This document shows, piece after piece, positions 1-5,730 of a stretch of DNA of 5,858 nucleotides (position 1 is its first letter; the number at the start of each line of letters is the position of its first letter). The position numbers were made by a program, and so were the translations under genes. This DNA is from Bacteroidales bacterium (GTDB lineage Bacteria > Bacteroidota > Bacteroidia > Bacteroidales > VadinHA17): assembly GCA_016936695.1 (NCBI GenBank), contig JAFGXK010000207.1:1-5858 (forward strand). The letters are read 5' to 3'. Under the pieces are notes generated by a model that searched no databases, had not been told where the DNA came from, and saw only the letters and a program-made list of their open reading frames with translations.

Positions 1-1884
1 ACCAATGTCACGGGCGGTATAACGGCCCGAACGGTTGTGGTCGTCCCAGTTCTGAACAGCCATCAGAAGGGGTACCGAACAGAACAGAACGATGAAAGTA
101 ATGATTGCGGAAAGGCGCTTACCGGCCAGCTTACTCAGATATTCAAAAACAAACATGAATCCCAGTCCGATCCAGACCGAGAAAGCGTAAAAAGATCCTG
201 CATAGGCATAGTCACGCTCCCTGGGCTGATTGGGATACTGGTTCAGATATAAGATGATAGCCAGCCCGGTCATTATGAAAAATGCCAGTACGAGCCAGAA
301 TCCTTTCCGTTCCTTCCTGTACTGCCATACAGCACCTGCAATTCCAAGGATCAGGGGAAGAAAGAAATATGTGTTCCTGCCTTCATTACTTTTCAGATCG
401 GATGGGACATTGTCAAGATCACCGAGTCTTGCCTCATCAATGAACTTAATCCCGCTTATCCAGTTCCCGTGCAGGGGATTGCCGTTGCCCTGACTGTCAT
501 TCTGCCTGCCGGCAAAATTCCACATGAAATATCTAAGATACATGTAGCCCACCTGGTATCTGAAGAAATACCTGAGATTCTCGCCAAAGGTCGGACAGAT
601 GATGACCTCTTTGTCGGAACCGGATGAAACGGTGTACCTGCGGCCGGTGATCCTGCCCCAGTATTTGTAGGCAGTTTCATGATCGGGCTCGGAAATGTAC
701 ATCCTTGGAAATAATGTCATGAATTCTTCCCTGTATTCGTATTCAGGCCGGTAATAGGGCTGATATTTCCCGGCAACCTTGTTATATCCGGCTACCGTCC
801 TTTTCACATCCACAATCGGAGCACTGTAATAATTCCCGTAAACCTTGGGCGACGTTCCATACTGCTCCATGTTAATGTAATACGAAAGGGAAAAGATGTC
901 GGAAGGATTGTTCTGATTCATGGGAGGCTTCGCCGACGACCTTATCATAATCATGGCATAGGAAGAATACCCTATCATCACAACGGTCAGTATGGTCATC
1001 ACGTAATTGAGAATCACGCGTCCTGTTTTTCTGGAATATCTTATTCCGGCAACCAGGGCGGCGCCAAGAATGACAAGGAAAATCAGGAGTCCGGTGTTGT
1101 ATGGCAGTCCGATGACATTTACAAATAACAACTCGAACCAGCCGGCAACCCTGGGTACGCCCGGAATTATAACGAATACCATGAGGTAAAGTGTCACAAC
1201 AGCGAGCAGAAAGGTTTTTAATATCCCGCCTCTGGTTACTTCGTATTTACGGAAATAGTAGATAAAGAACAGAACCGGGATGACCAGAAGATTCAGCCTG
1301 TGAATTCCCAGGCCCAGTCCCATTATGTAGGCGATCAGTATTATCCACCTTCCCGACCATGGTTCATCAGCCTCCTCTTCCCATTTCAGCATTCCCCAGA
1401 ATACCAGTCCGGTGACCAGTGATGAAAGAGCATAAAGCTCACCTTCAACGGCTGAGAACCAAAAGGTGTCGGAGAAGGTATAGGCAAGAGCGCCTGTAAT
1501 TCCGCTACCTATGATTGCTGCAATGTGTCCCGAAGCCGCTTCGTTGGTCCATCCATATACTTTTCTTACCAGATGAGTAATAGTCCAGTACAGGAACATA
1601 ATTGCAAAACCGCTGCTGACAGCTGAAAGGGCATTCATCATTAAAGCCACCTTCGATACATCGCCAAGAGCAAAAAGGGTGGCAATACGGCCAATCATAA
1701 GGAAAAGGGGAGCTCCCGGAGGGTGTCCGACCTGCAGCCTGAACGATGAAAGGATGAATTCGCCGCAATCCCAGAAGCTTACCGTGGGCTCCAGTGTTAG
1801 CAGGTATACGGCTGTTGAAATGACGAAAAGGACCCAGCCGGTAATTTTGTCAAGCCGGCGGAAATTGCCCCATATGGAATCCAT
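1..1884 (-). CDS. DUF2723 / TMEM260-like multi-pass membrane protein, putative GT-C glycosyltransferase (C-terminus beyond window)
   Basis: The frame is open for 628 codons from ATG at 1884 to the left edge, with no stop. An in-frame TGA lies a little upstream (about 1926-1928) and no other ATG intervenes, so the start is firm. The protein begins with a membrane segment (about residues 14-31). A conserved loop follows with E32, the WDCGEF motif (D39, E42) and QVGHPPGAPLF (H54). About eight more hydrophobic segments extend to about residue 315, including GIHRLNLL (H195). A long polar domain covers about 316-500. Further membrane segments and the QPRERDYAY motif (553-561) come next, then NWDDHNRSGRYTARDIG at the edge. 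These motifs are typical of DUF2723 proteins of Bacteroidota, usually about 1000 residues long, so roughly 60% is present. The human homologue TMEM260 is a protein O-mannosyltransferase. For the bacterial protein, glycosyl transfer from a lipid-linked donor at the outer face of the inner membrane is inferred, with acidic loop residues as candidates for catalysis. I see no clear promoter or Shine-Dalgarno; the bases before the start are A-rich, as is common in the phylum. Confidence 0.9.
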   Translation of the reverse strand, partial: MDSIWGNFRRLDKITGWVLFVISTAVYLLTLEPTVSFWDCGEFILSSFRLQVGHPPGAPLFLMIGRIATLFALGDVSKVALMMNALSAVSSGFAIMFLYWTITHLVRKVYGWTNEAASGHIAAIIGSGITGALAYTFSDTFWFSAVEGELYALSSLVTGLVFWGMLKWEEEADEPWSGRWIILIAYIMGLGLGIHRLNLLVIPVLFFIYYFRKYEVTRGGILKTFLLAVVTLYLMVFVIIPGVPRVAGWFELLFVNVIGLPYNTGLLIFLVILGAALVAGIRYSRKTGRVILNYVMTILTVVMIGYSSYAMIMIRSSAKPPMNQNNPSDIFSLSYYINMEQYGTSPKVYGNYYSAPIVDVKRTVAGYNKVAGKYQPYYRPEYEYREEFMTLFPRMYISEPDHETAYKYWGRITGRRYTVSSGSDKEVIICPTFGENLRYFFRYQVGYMYLRYFMWNFAGRQNDSQGNGNPLHGNWISGIKFIDEARLGDLDNVPSDLKSNEGRNTYFFLPLILGIAGAVWQYRKERKGFWLVLAFFIMTGLAIILYLNQYPNQPRERDYAYAGSFYAFSVWIGLGFMFVFEYLSKLAGKRLSAIITFIVLFCSVPLLMAVQNWDDHNRSGRYTARDIG

Positions 1885-2014
1885 AACGATGCTTTTTTTC
1901 TTTACCGGAACAAAGAACGCAAAAAAATATCACTTGAGCATAACCCCGTGTTTATTTAACTACTTTTTAACTTGAAACTTATTTTGTTACATTTGCCCTG
2001 CATATCCAAATCCG
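1885..2014. other. Divergent AT-rich intergenic region
   Basis: These 130 bases separate the divergent membrane protein (minus) and exported protein (plus). They are AT-rich with long A and T runs and contain no credible ORF. A promoter-like site faces right at 1988-1995. Facing left, the nearest resemblance is a TA followed by a long T run and G (minus strand, about 1919-1928). That spacing does not fit TAnnTTTG and no TTTG sits at the right distance, so I do not call a promoter for the left gene. Confidence 0.6.
1964..1995 (+). promoter_or_regulatory. Candidate Bacteroidota promoter for the exported protein gene
   Basis: TACATTTG at 1988-1995 matches the -7 consensus TAnnTTTG exactly. A T-rich TTTT at 1964-1967, 20 bases upstream, is a three-of-four match to the -33 TTTG. 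Transcription would begin near 2000, leaving a leader of roughly 15 bases before the ATG at 2015. The -33 match is weak and the region is AT-rich, so this could be chance. Confidence 0.4.
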
Positions 2015-3121
2015 ATGAACTATAAAGGGATAATTGCATTCATTCTGGGGCTTGCCGCTATTGATTCACCGGCTCAGAAATACAATGGCGTTACGGTTAC
2101 TGAAGGTGATCTTTACCTCAATTTCAGAAACATCAGCTTTGTTCGCAACAATGAGTATTCAAATCCTGTAACAGAAGGCTATACACTTATCGGCTGGTTC
2201 ATTCAGCCTGAACTTGTTTACCGCCCTGTGCAAAAAGCCGAACTGCGGCTCGGCACTCACCTTCTCCGCTACCCGGGAACAAACGGGTTTTCTGCGGCAA
2301 AGCCTCTGTTCTCGACAACCTGGTTCTTCTCCGAACTTACTAGATTCACATTAGGATCACTGCCAGGGGCCGACACCCACAGGATGTTCGACCCTCATTT
2401 CAGTATTGAAAAAACCTACAAAGCTTTTTCTGAGGACGGATTGCAGTTCCTTACAGAGGGGGAAAGAGTTTTCAGCGACACCTGGGTCAGCTGGGAGAAT
2501 TATATTTTCAGGGACGACAGTGAAAGAGAGATTTTCACCGCAGGCGAATCGTTCAGGTACACCCCGACCGATGAATCATCACGGATAAGGTTCGAATTGC
2601 CTGTTCAGATACTTTTCAGGCACTACGGCGGACAAATAAGCGACTATCCGGAACCTGTTGAGACATTCATGAATCTGTCAGCCGGAGTAAAAGTGATTAC
2701 AGATGCCGGTCCCGGAAGAAAGGTTACTGCAGGACTGGAAGGGCTTGCTTTCTACGGAAGCTCCATGAGGGATAATGCCGCTTCGGGGATTAAAGACGGC
2801 CACGCTCTGTGGGCGCTTATGTTCTCTTCGTTCCGTCATGCAGAATTCAGGGCAGGTTACTGGACCTCGGAAAACTATTACGCTCCCGAAGGCAATTTCA
2901 TTTTCGGCTCAGTGTCCGACCACCTCGACAACGTCGTGGTTTCACCCAGAAACCTCATAACAGGCTCCCTGAATATCAGGATACCATATAATAATCTCCT
3001 GGAGTTCTTTCTCGGTTTCGACGGCTGGTACGACACTGATCTGAAGAGGTTTGACAATGCCGTTACCCTGCACCTGAGGATAGATGAGCTTATAAAACTT
3101 GCTTCAGTAAAAAGGAACTGA
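2015..3121 (+). CDS. Exported protein of unknown function, probable outer-membrane beta-barrel
   Basis: I do not recognise a named family. The 368-residue product begins with a short basic N-region (MNYK), a hydrophobic core (IIAFILGLAAI) and a plausible signal peptidase I site after DSPAQ, near residue 21. The mature protein is rich in aromatic residues and has many alternating polar/hydrophobic stretches separated by short turns. Examples are GYTLIGWFIQPELVYRP, KAELRLGTHLLRYPG, AEFRAGYWTSENYY and the C-terminal FDNAVTLHLRID. That is the pattern of amphipathic beta-strands in an outer-membrane barrel. There is no lipobox cysteine, no TonB-box or plug signature, and no Por-secretion C-terminal domain. 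The polypeptide ends in a short basic tail rather than an aromatic residue, which is atypical for a classical barrel. The gene is monocistronic here: divergent from the membrane protein on its left and convergent with the glycosylase, 14 bases to its right. A soluble periplasmic beta-rich protein is the main alternative. Confidence 0.75.
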   Translation: MNYKGIIAFILGLAAIDSPAQKYNGVTVTEGDLYLNFRNISFVRNNEYSNPVTEGYTLIGWFIQPELVYRPVQKAELRLGTHLLRYPGTNGFSAAKPLFSTTWFFSELTRFTLGSLPGADTHRMFDPHFSIEKTYKAFSEDGLQFLTEGERVFSDTWVSWENYIFRDDSEREIFTAGESFRYTPTDESSRIRFELPVQILFRHYGGQISDYPEPVETFMNLSAGVKVITDAGPGRKVTAGLEGLAFYGSSMRDNAASGIKDGHALWALMFSSFRHAEFRAGYWTSENYYAPEGNFIFGSVSDHLDNVVVSPRNLITGSLNIRIPYNNLLEFFLGFDGWYDTDLKRFDNAVTLHLRIDELIKLASVKRN

Positions 3122-3135
3122 AACAGAAGTAATCT

Positions 3136-3708
3136 TCAGACTCCGGTCACGGAAACTGTCACAAAAAATCTCCACGGCTTATTTTTCCAGTAATCGCCGG
3201 CATAGTCTATCCCGACCCTCGGCCCGGTATTATATGACGGCCTCAGCCCATGATCCTCAATCCATATTCTTTCAGAAGCCGCGAGATCCTCTCCATAAAA
3301 AGACCTGTCAATGCCCAGAAGCCTTGCAACCCTTCCCGGCCCTGTACAGTTATCCAATCCCCTGATAAGTACAGCCTGAGGATCATTTTCCTTTCCGGTT
3401 ACAACGTTAAGCATCCAGTACATCCCGTAGACAAAATACACATAGAGCCTACCCCCTTCATGGAACATGACTTCTGTCCTGGGAGTCCTCCCTTTTGAAG
3501 CATGGCAGGCCTTGTCTCCTGACCCGTTGTATGCCTCCGTCTCGGTTATAATGAATCTTTTCACAACACTATCAGGCTGCTTAATTACCAGAGTCTTGCC
3601 AAGCAGCGCCGGGGCAACCTCAAGCACACCGGCTGTGTAAAAGTCCCGTCCCAGTTTCAGTACCCCTGATCCGGACGTGTTCCCGCTTCTCCTGTTCGAT
3701 AAAGACAT
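3136..3708 (-). CDS. DNA-3-methyladenine glycosylase, AAG/MPG family
   Basis: Base-excision repair enzyme that removes alkylated purines such as 3-methyladenine, leaving an abasic site. Numbering from the ATG at 3708 gives 190 residues, about the size of bacterial family members. The key positions of human AAG are all present: ITETEAYNG holds the general-base glutamate (E58, human E125) and Y60 (Y127). DKACHASKGRTPR holds H69 (H136). LYVYFVYGMYWMLNVV holds Y91 (Y159), the intercalating Y94 (Y162) and N101 (N169). CTGPGR and YNTGPRVGI near the C-terminus are also family motifs. An in-frame ATG at 3741 would add 11 residues (MCTSLATLFLR), but it overlaps the -33 element of the best promoter, and the family has no conserved sequence there. 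I therefore prefer 3708. The function is secure at family level; only the start is in doubt. The gene converges on the exported-protein gene, with no terminator visible in the 14-base gap. Confidence 0.93.
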   Translation of the reverse strand: MSLSNRRSGNTSGSGVLKLGRDFYTAGVLEVAPALLGKTLVIKQPDSVVKRFIITETEAYNGSGDKACHASKGRTPRTEVMFHEGGRLYVYFVYGMYWMLNVVTGKENDPQAVLIRGLDNCTGPGRVARLLGIDRSFYGEDLAASERIWIEDHGLRPSYNTGPRVGIDYAGDYWKNKPWRFFVTVSVTGV

Positions 3709-3711
3709 ACG

Positions 3712-3742
3712 CAAAAATAGCGTTGCCAGGGAAGTACACAAA
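3712..3742 (-). promoter_or_regulatory. Bacteroidota-type promoter for the DNA glycosylase, probably leaderless
   Basis: On the minus strand TTTG (3742-3739) is followed by exactly 19 bases and then TATTTTTG (3719-3712). Both elements are perfect matches to the TTTG / TAnnTTTG consensus. Only three bases separate the -7 box from the ATG at 3708, so transcription would begin at or within a few bases of the start codon. This rules out translation from the upstream ATG at 3741 if this is the promoter in use. Confidence 0.55.
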
Positions 3743-3759
3743 AATTCTGTCCATTATTC

Positions 3760-3789
3760 TTTTTTTTTAGGAAATATGTCGTATTTTTG
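3760..3789 (+). promoter_or_regulatory. Candidate promoter of the rplM-rpsI-rpsB-tsf operon
   Basis: TATTTTTG at 3782-3789 matches TAnnTTTG exactly. It is preceded 18-19 bases upstream by an uninterrupted T tract (3760-3768) where the -33 element should sit. No perfect TTTG is present, but a T-rich -33 is tolerated in this phylum. Transcription would begin around 3793-3796, giving a leader of about 55-60 bases before the GTG at 3852. It is arranged back to back with the glycosylase promoter, the two -7 boxes being about 60 bases apart. Confidence 0.5.
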
Positions 3790-3792
3790 CAA

Positions 3793-3812
3793 TCCCAAAA
3801 AAGGGGTTTTTG
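3793..3812 (+). promoter_or_regulatory. Possible small hairpin at the 5' end of the rplM leader
   Basis: TCCC (3793-3796) can pair with GGGG (3803-3806) across an A6 loop. Alternatively CAAAAA (3796-3801) can pair with TTTTTG (3807-3812) across AGGGG. The two pairings exclude each other. Both are short and A/T-dominated, so a functional role, such as autoregulation by uL13 or 5'-end stabilisation, is speculative. Confidence 0.25.
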
Positions 3813-3851
3813 CATTATATTCAAGTGTTTCAATTATAAAACAGATTAGAA

Positions 3852-4295
3852 GTGAACACCTTAAGTTACAAAACTATTTCAGCGAACAAAGAGACCGTTA
3901 ACAAGGAGTGGGTTATCGTCGACGCTGAAGGAGCTACTCTCGGACGTCTGGCAACCGTGATTGCTTCGACTCTCAGAGGGAAGCACAAGACAAATTTTAC
4001 CCCTCATGTAGATTGCGGCGATAATGTCGTGGTCATAAATGCTGAAAAAATAAACCTTTCCGGGACCAAAATGGAAAATAAGGAATATATCCGCCATACA
4101 GGATATCCGGGAGGACAGAGGATCACTAAAGCAAAGGATTTACTCAGGAAAAAACCGATAAGCCTTGTCGAAGAGGCAGTTAAAGGAATGCTCCCGAAAA
4201 ACAGGCTTGGAAGTGCCTTATACAAGAACATGCATGTATATGCAGGTCCGTCACATCCGCATGAAGCACAGAAGCCCAGAAAATTAGAATTATAA
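3852..4295 (+). CDS. rplM: 50S ribosomal protein uL13 (L13)
   Basis: Large-subunit protein that binds 23S rRNA and acts early in 50S assembly. The 147-residue length is normal for the family. The start is the GTG at 3852: it gives the N-terminus MNTLSYKTISANK expected of Bacteroidota L13, and no in-frame ATG could replace it. Diagnostic stretches include GATLGRLATVIA (27-38), FTPHVDCGDNVVVINAEK (49-66), YIRHTGYPGGQR (79-90) and the L13 signature region AVKGMLPKNRLG (109-120). The C-terminus is VYAGPSHPHEAQKP. No good Shine-Dalgarno precedes the GTG, which is usual in this phylum. It is the first gene of the rplM-rpsI pair; the stop is 17 bases before rpsI. Confidence 0.98.
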   Translation: MNTLSYKTISANKETVNKEWVIVDAEGATLGRLATVIASTLRGKHKTNFTPHVDCGDNVVVINAEKINLSGTKMENKEYIRHTGYPGGQRITKAKDLLRKKPISLVEEAVKGMLPKNRLGSALYKNMHVYAGPSHPHEAQKPRKLEL

Positions 4296-4301
4296 AACAC
4301 T

Positions 4302-4306
4302 AAGGA
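4302..4306 (+). promoter_or_regulatory. Ribosome binding site of rpsI
   Basis: AAGGA lies six bases before the rpsI ATG. This is a recognisable Shine-Dalgarno, in contrast to the A-rich, SD-less starts of rplM and rpsB in the same cluster. Confidence 0.5.
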
Positions 4307-4312
4307 ACGAAT

Positions 4313-4699
4313 ATGGAGCCAATTAATGCACTTGGAAGAAGGAAAGCAGCCGTTGCCAGAGTAATATTAAGTGATGGCAAGGGAAAAATAACGGTAAACG
4401 ACAGGGATTATAAGGAATACTTTGGCGCTGAGACATTGCAGTATGTGGTTACACAGCCGCTCGTTGCCCTCAACGCAATCGATAAATATGATATCAACGT
4501 CAATCTCGACGGAGGCGGAGTGAAGGGCCAGGCTGAAGCTCTCAGGCTCGGAATCACCAGGGCTCTCATAAAGGTTGATGCAGAAAGCAAATCGGTACTC
4601 AAGGCAAACGGATTTGTTACCCGCGATCCCCGCGAGGTAGAAAGAAAGAAACCGGGCCAGCCGAAAGCACGCAGAAGATTCCAGTTCAGCAAACGTTAG
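4313..4699 (+). CDS. rpsI: 30S ribosomal protein uS9 (S9)
   Basis: Small-subunit protein whose C-terminal tail reaches toward the P-site tRNA in the decoding region. The 128-residue length is normal. Visible features are the N-terminal NALGRRKAAVARV (5-17), the S9 signature GGGVKGQAEALRLGITRAL (67-85), and the basic tail from RDPREVERKKPG to KARRRFQFSKR (104-128). The tail ends in the invariant Lys-Arg that contacts tRNA. The start ATG at 4313 has a Shine-Dalgarno and follows rplM by 17 bases, so the two are surely cotranscribed and supply interacting early-cluster ribosomal proteins in equal amounts. No frameshift or unusual residue is seen. Confidence 0.98.
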   Translation: MEPINALGRRKAAVARVILSDGKGKITVNDRDYKEYFGAETLQYVVTQPLVALNAIDKYDINVNLDGGGVKGQAEALRLGITRALIKVDAESKSVLKANGFVTRDPREVERKKPGQPKARRRFQFSKR

Positions 4700-4816
4700 G
4701 AATTGATTTTATCAATCAACATAGATGCAGGTTTAGTATCTAAATTGCAGAGACTCCCGAGAACCGGGGCTACCCTGTGATTGATCAAACAGAATGTAAA
4801 CTTTAAAAACAAGAAA
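4700..4816 (+). promoter_or_regulatory. Structured rpsI-rpsB intergenic region, candidate uS2 leader
   Basis: This 117-base gap is much longer than the other gaps in the cluster. ATTGAT (4702-4707) and ATCAAT (4711-4716) form a perfect 6-bp hairpin with a TTT loop. ATCAATCA (4711-4718) is also perfectly complementary to TGATTGAT (4778-4785), which would form a long-range closing stem and exclude the local hairpin. Inside it, CAG (4748-4750) faces CTG (4775-4777), and CCCG (4756-4759) pairs with CGGG (4765-4768) across AGAAC. TTGATCAA (4781-4788) is a palindrome. There is no T tract after any hairpin, so this is not a simple terminator. TAAATTG at 4741-4747 only partly resembles a -7 box, so an internal promoter is unsupported. 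In gammaproteobacteria rpsB is autoregulated through a structured leader; the same role here is inferred. Confidence 0.4.
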
Positions 4817-5695
4817 ATGCCAAGAACAAATTTCCAGGAACTGCTCGACGCAGGTTGTCACTTCGGACATCTCAAGAGAAAATGGAATCCCGCAATGGCT
4901 CCCTATATTTTCATGGAGCGAAACGGTATTCACATTATCGACCTTGAGAAGACAGTTGTAAAAATTGATGAGGCTGCCGCAGCCATGAAACAGATTGCCA
5001 GATCAGGCAAGAAGATTCTCTTCGTTGCTACAAAGAAACAGGCTAAGGAAATAGTCTCTGAAAAAGTGAAAAAGGTTAACATGCCTTACGTTACCGAACG
5101 CTGGCCGGGCGGCATGCTTACCAACTTCCCCACTATCCGCAAGGCAGTGAAGAAGATGGGAAACATCGACAAAATGGCTACGGACGGAACATTTACCAAC
5201 CTGTCAAAGCGTGAGAGATTGCAGGTGACACGTCAGAGAGCCAAACTGGAAAAGAACCTGGGAAGCATCGTTGACCTTACCCGTCTTCCTTCAGCACTAT
5301 TCGTGGTTGACGTGTGCAAGGAACGTATTGCCGTAAGAGAGGCAAAAAGACTTGGCATCCCTGTTTTTGCAATGATTGACACAAATTCTGACCCTTCAGA
5401 TATCGAATTCCCGATTCCTGCAAACGACGACGCTTCAAAATCAATTTCCCTTATCATCGGACTTCTCTGCGATGCAATTGATGAAGGTCTTAACGAAAGG
5501 AAACTTGAAAAAGACAAGGAACCGGCACAGAAAGACAAGAAATTCATAAAGAAAGACCTTGCAACCAAAGACCTGCCCGAATCAGTGATCGAAGCACTCG
5601 CTGCTGAAGAGGAGGAAGAAGTCGGGGATGATGATGAAGAAATGACCGAAGAGGATGATGACATCGTCGCCGAAGCTGAGGAGAGTGCAGAATAA
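4817..5695 (+). CDS. rpsB: 30S ribosomal protein uS2 (S2) with acidic C-terminal extension
   Basis: Small-subunit protein that binds late in 30S assembly on the solvent side near the mRNA exit. I chose the ATG at 4817 because MPRTNFQELLDAGCHFGHLKRKW aligns directly with the family N-terminus; a TTG at 4781 would add 12 unrelated residues. Family motifs are AGCHFGHLKRKWNP (12-25), GIHIIDLEKT (37-46), FVATKKQAKE (69-78), ERWPGGMLTNFPTIRKA (94-110), DLTRLPSALFVVD (153-165), VREAKRLGIPVFAMIDTNSDP (173-193) and IPANDDASKSI (200-210). The product has 292 residues against about 240 in E. coli. The excess is a C-terminal tail: a lysine-rich part (about 229-249), then a segment (264-292) in which 19 of 29 residues are Asp or Glu. 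The core looks complete. It is followed after 35 bases by tsf, the usual rpsB-tsf pairing. Confidence 0.98.
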   Translation: MPRTNFQELLDAGCHFGHLKRKWNPAMAPYIFMERNGIHIIDLEKTVVKIDEAAAAMKQIARSGKKILFVATKKQAKEIVSEKVKKVNMPYVTERWPGGMLTNFPTIRKAVKKMGNIDKMATDGTFTNLSKRERLQVTRQRAKLEKNLGSIVDLTRLPSALFVVDVCKERIAVREAKRLGIPVFAMIDTNSDPSDIEFPIPANDDASKSISLIIGLLCDAIDEGLNERKLEKDKEPAQKDKKFIKKDLATKDLPESVIEALAAEEEEEVGDDDEEMTEEDDDIVAEAEESAE

Positions 5696-5714
5696 TGGTT
5701 CAGTTTTAATATTT

Positions 5715-5721
5715 AAAAGGA
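5715..5721 (+). promoter_or_regulatory. Ribosome binding site of tsf
   Basis: AAAAGGA lies nine bases before the ATG at 5731 in an A-rich 35-base gap after rpsB. No hairpin or promoter is visible in this gap, which supports cotranscription of rpsB and tsf. Confidence 0.5.
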
Positions 5722-5730
5722 AACAATACA

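Noticed and set aside
37..1189. Short plus-strand open frames across the left third (for example 37-252, 230-493 and 1007-1189)
   Set aside because: They lie opposite the long minus-strand DUF2723 frame, which has strong family motifs throughout. Their translations are low-complexity or motif-free.
1505..1768. An 87-codon minus-strand open frame
   Set aside because: It is in a different frame within the DUF2723 gene and has no family features; the main frame encodes the conserved HPPGAPLF region over the same bases.
2015..3121. The exported protein as a glycosylation substrate of the neighbouring DUF2723 protein
   Set aside because: I found no D-[S/T]-[A/I/L/V/M/T] O-glycosylation motif of the Bacteroides type in the mature sequence, and divergent adjacency alone is not evidence.
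3139..3160. Hairpin TCCG-GTCA-CGGA with an outer GAC/GTC as a terminator
   Set aside because: The stem is only 4 bp plus a distorted outer part, and it is followed by an A run on the plus strand and mixed sequence on the minus strand, not a T tract. It also lies in the glycosylase coding region.
3879..4300. Minus-strand frames opposite rplM
   Set aside because: rplM is unambiguous on the plus strand, and these frames show no recognisable motif.
4781..4816. Extension of rpsB to an upstream TTG
   Set aside because: The added residues (MIKQNVNFKNKK) have no counterpart in S2, and the TTG sits inside the palindrome TTGATCAA. The ATG at 4817 matches the family N-terminus.
5233..5664. A 143-codon minus-strand frame encoding a serine-rich protein
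   Set aside because: The serine runs are simply the reverse complement of the Glu/Asp codons of the uS2 acidic tail and core. It is a shadow, not a gene.
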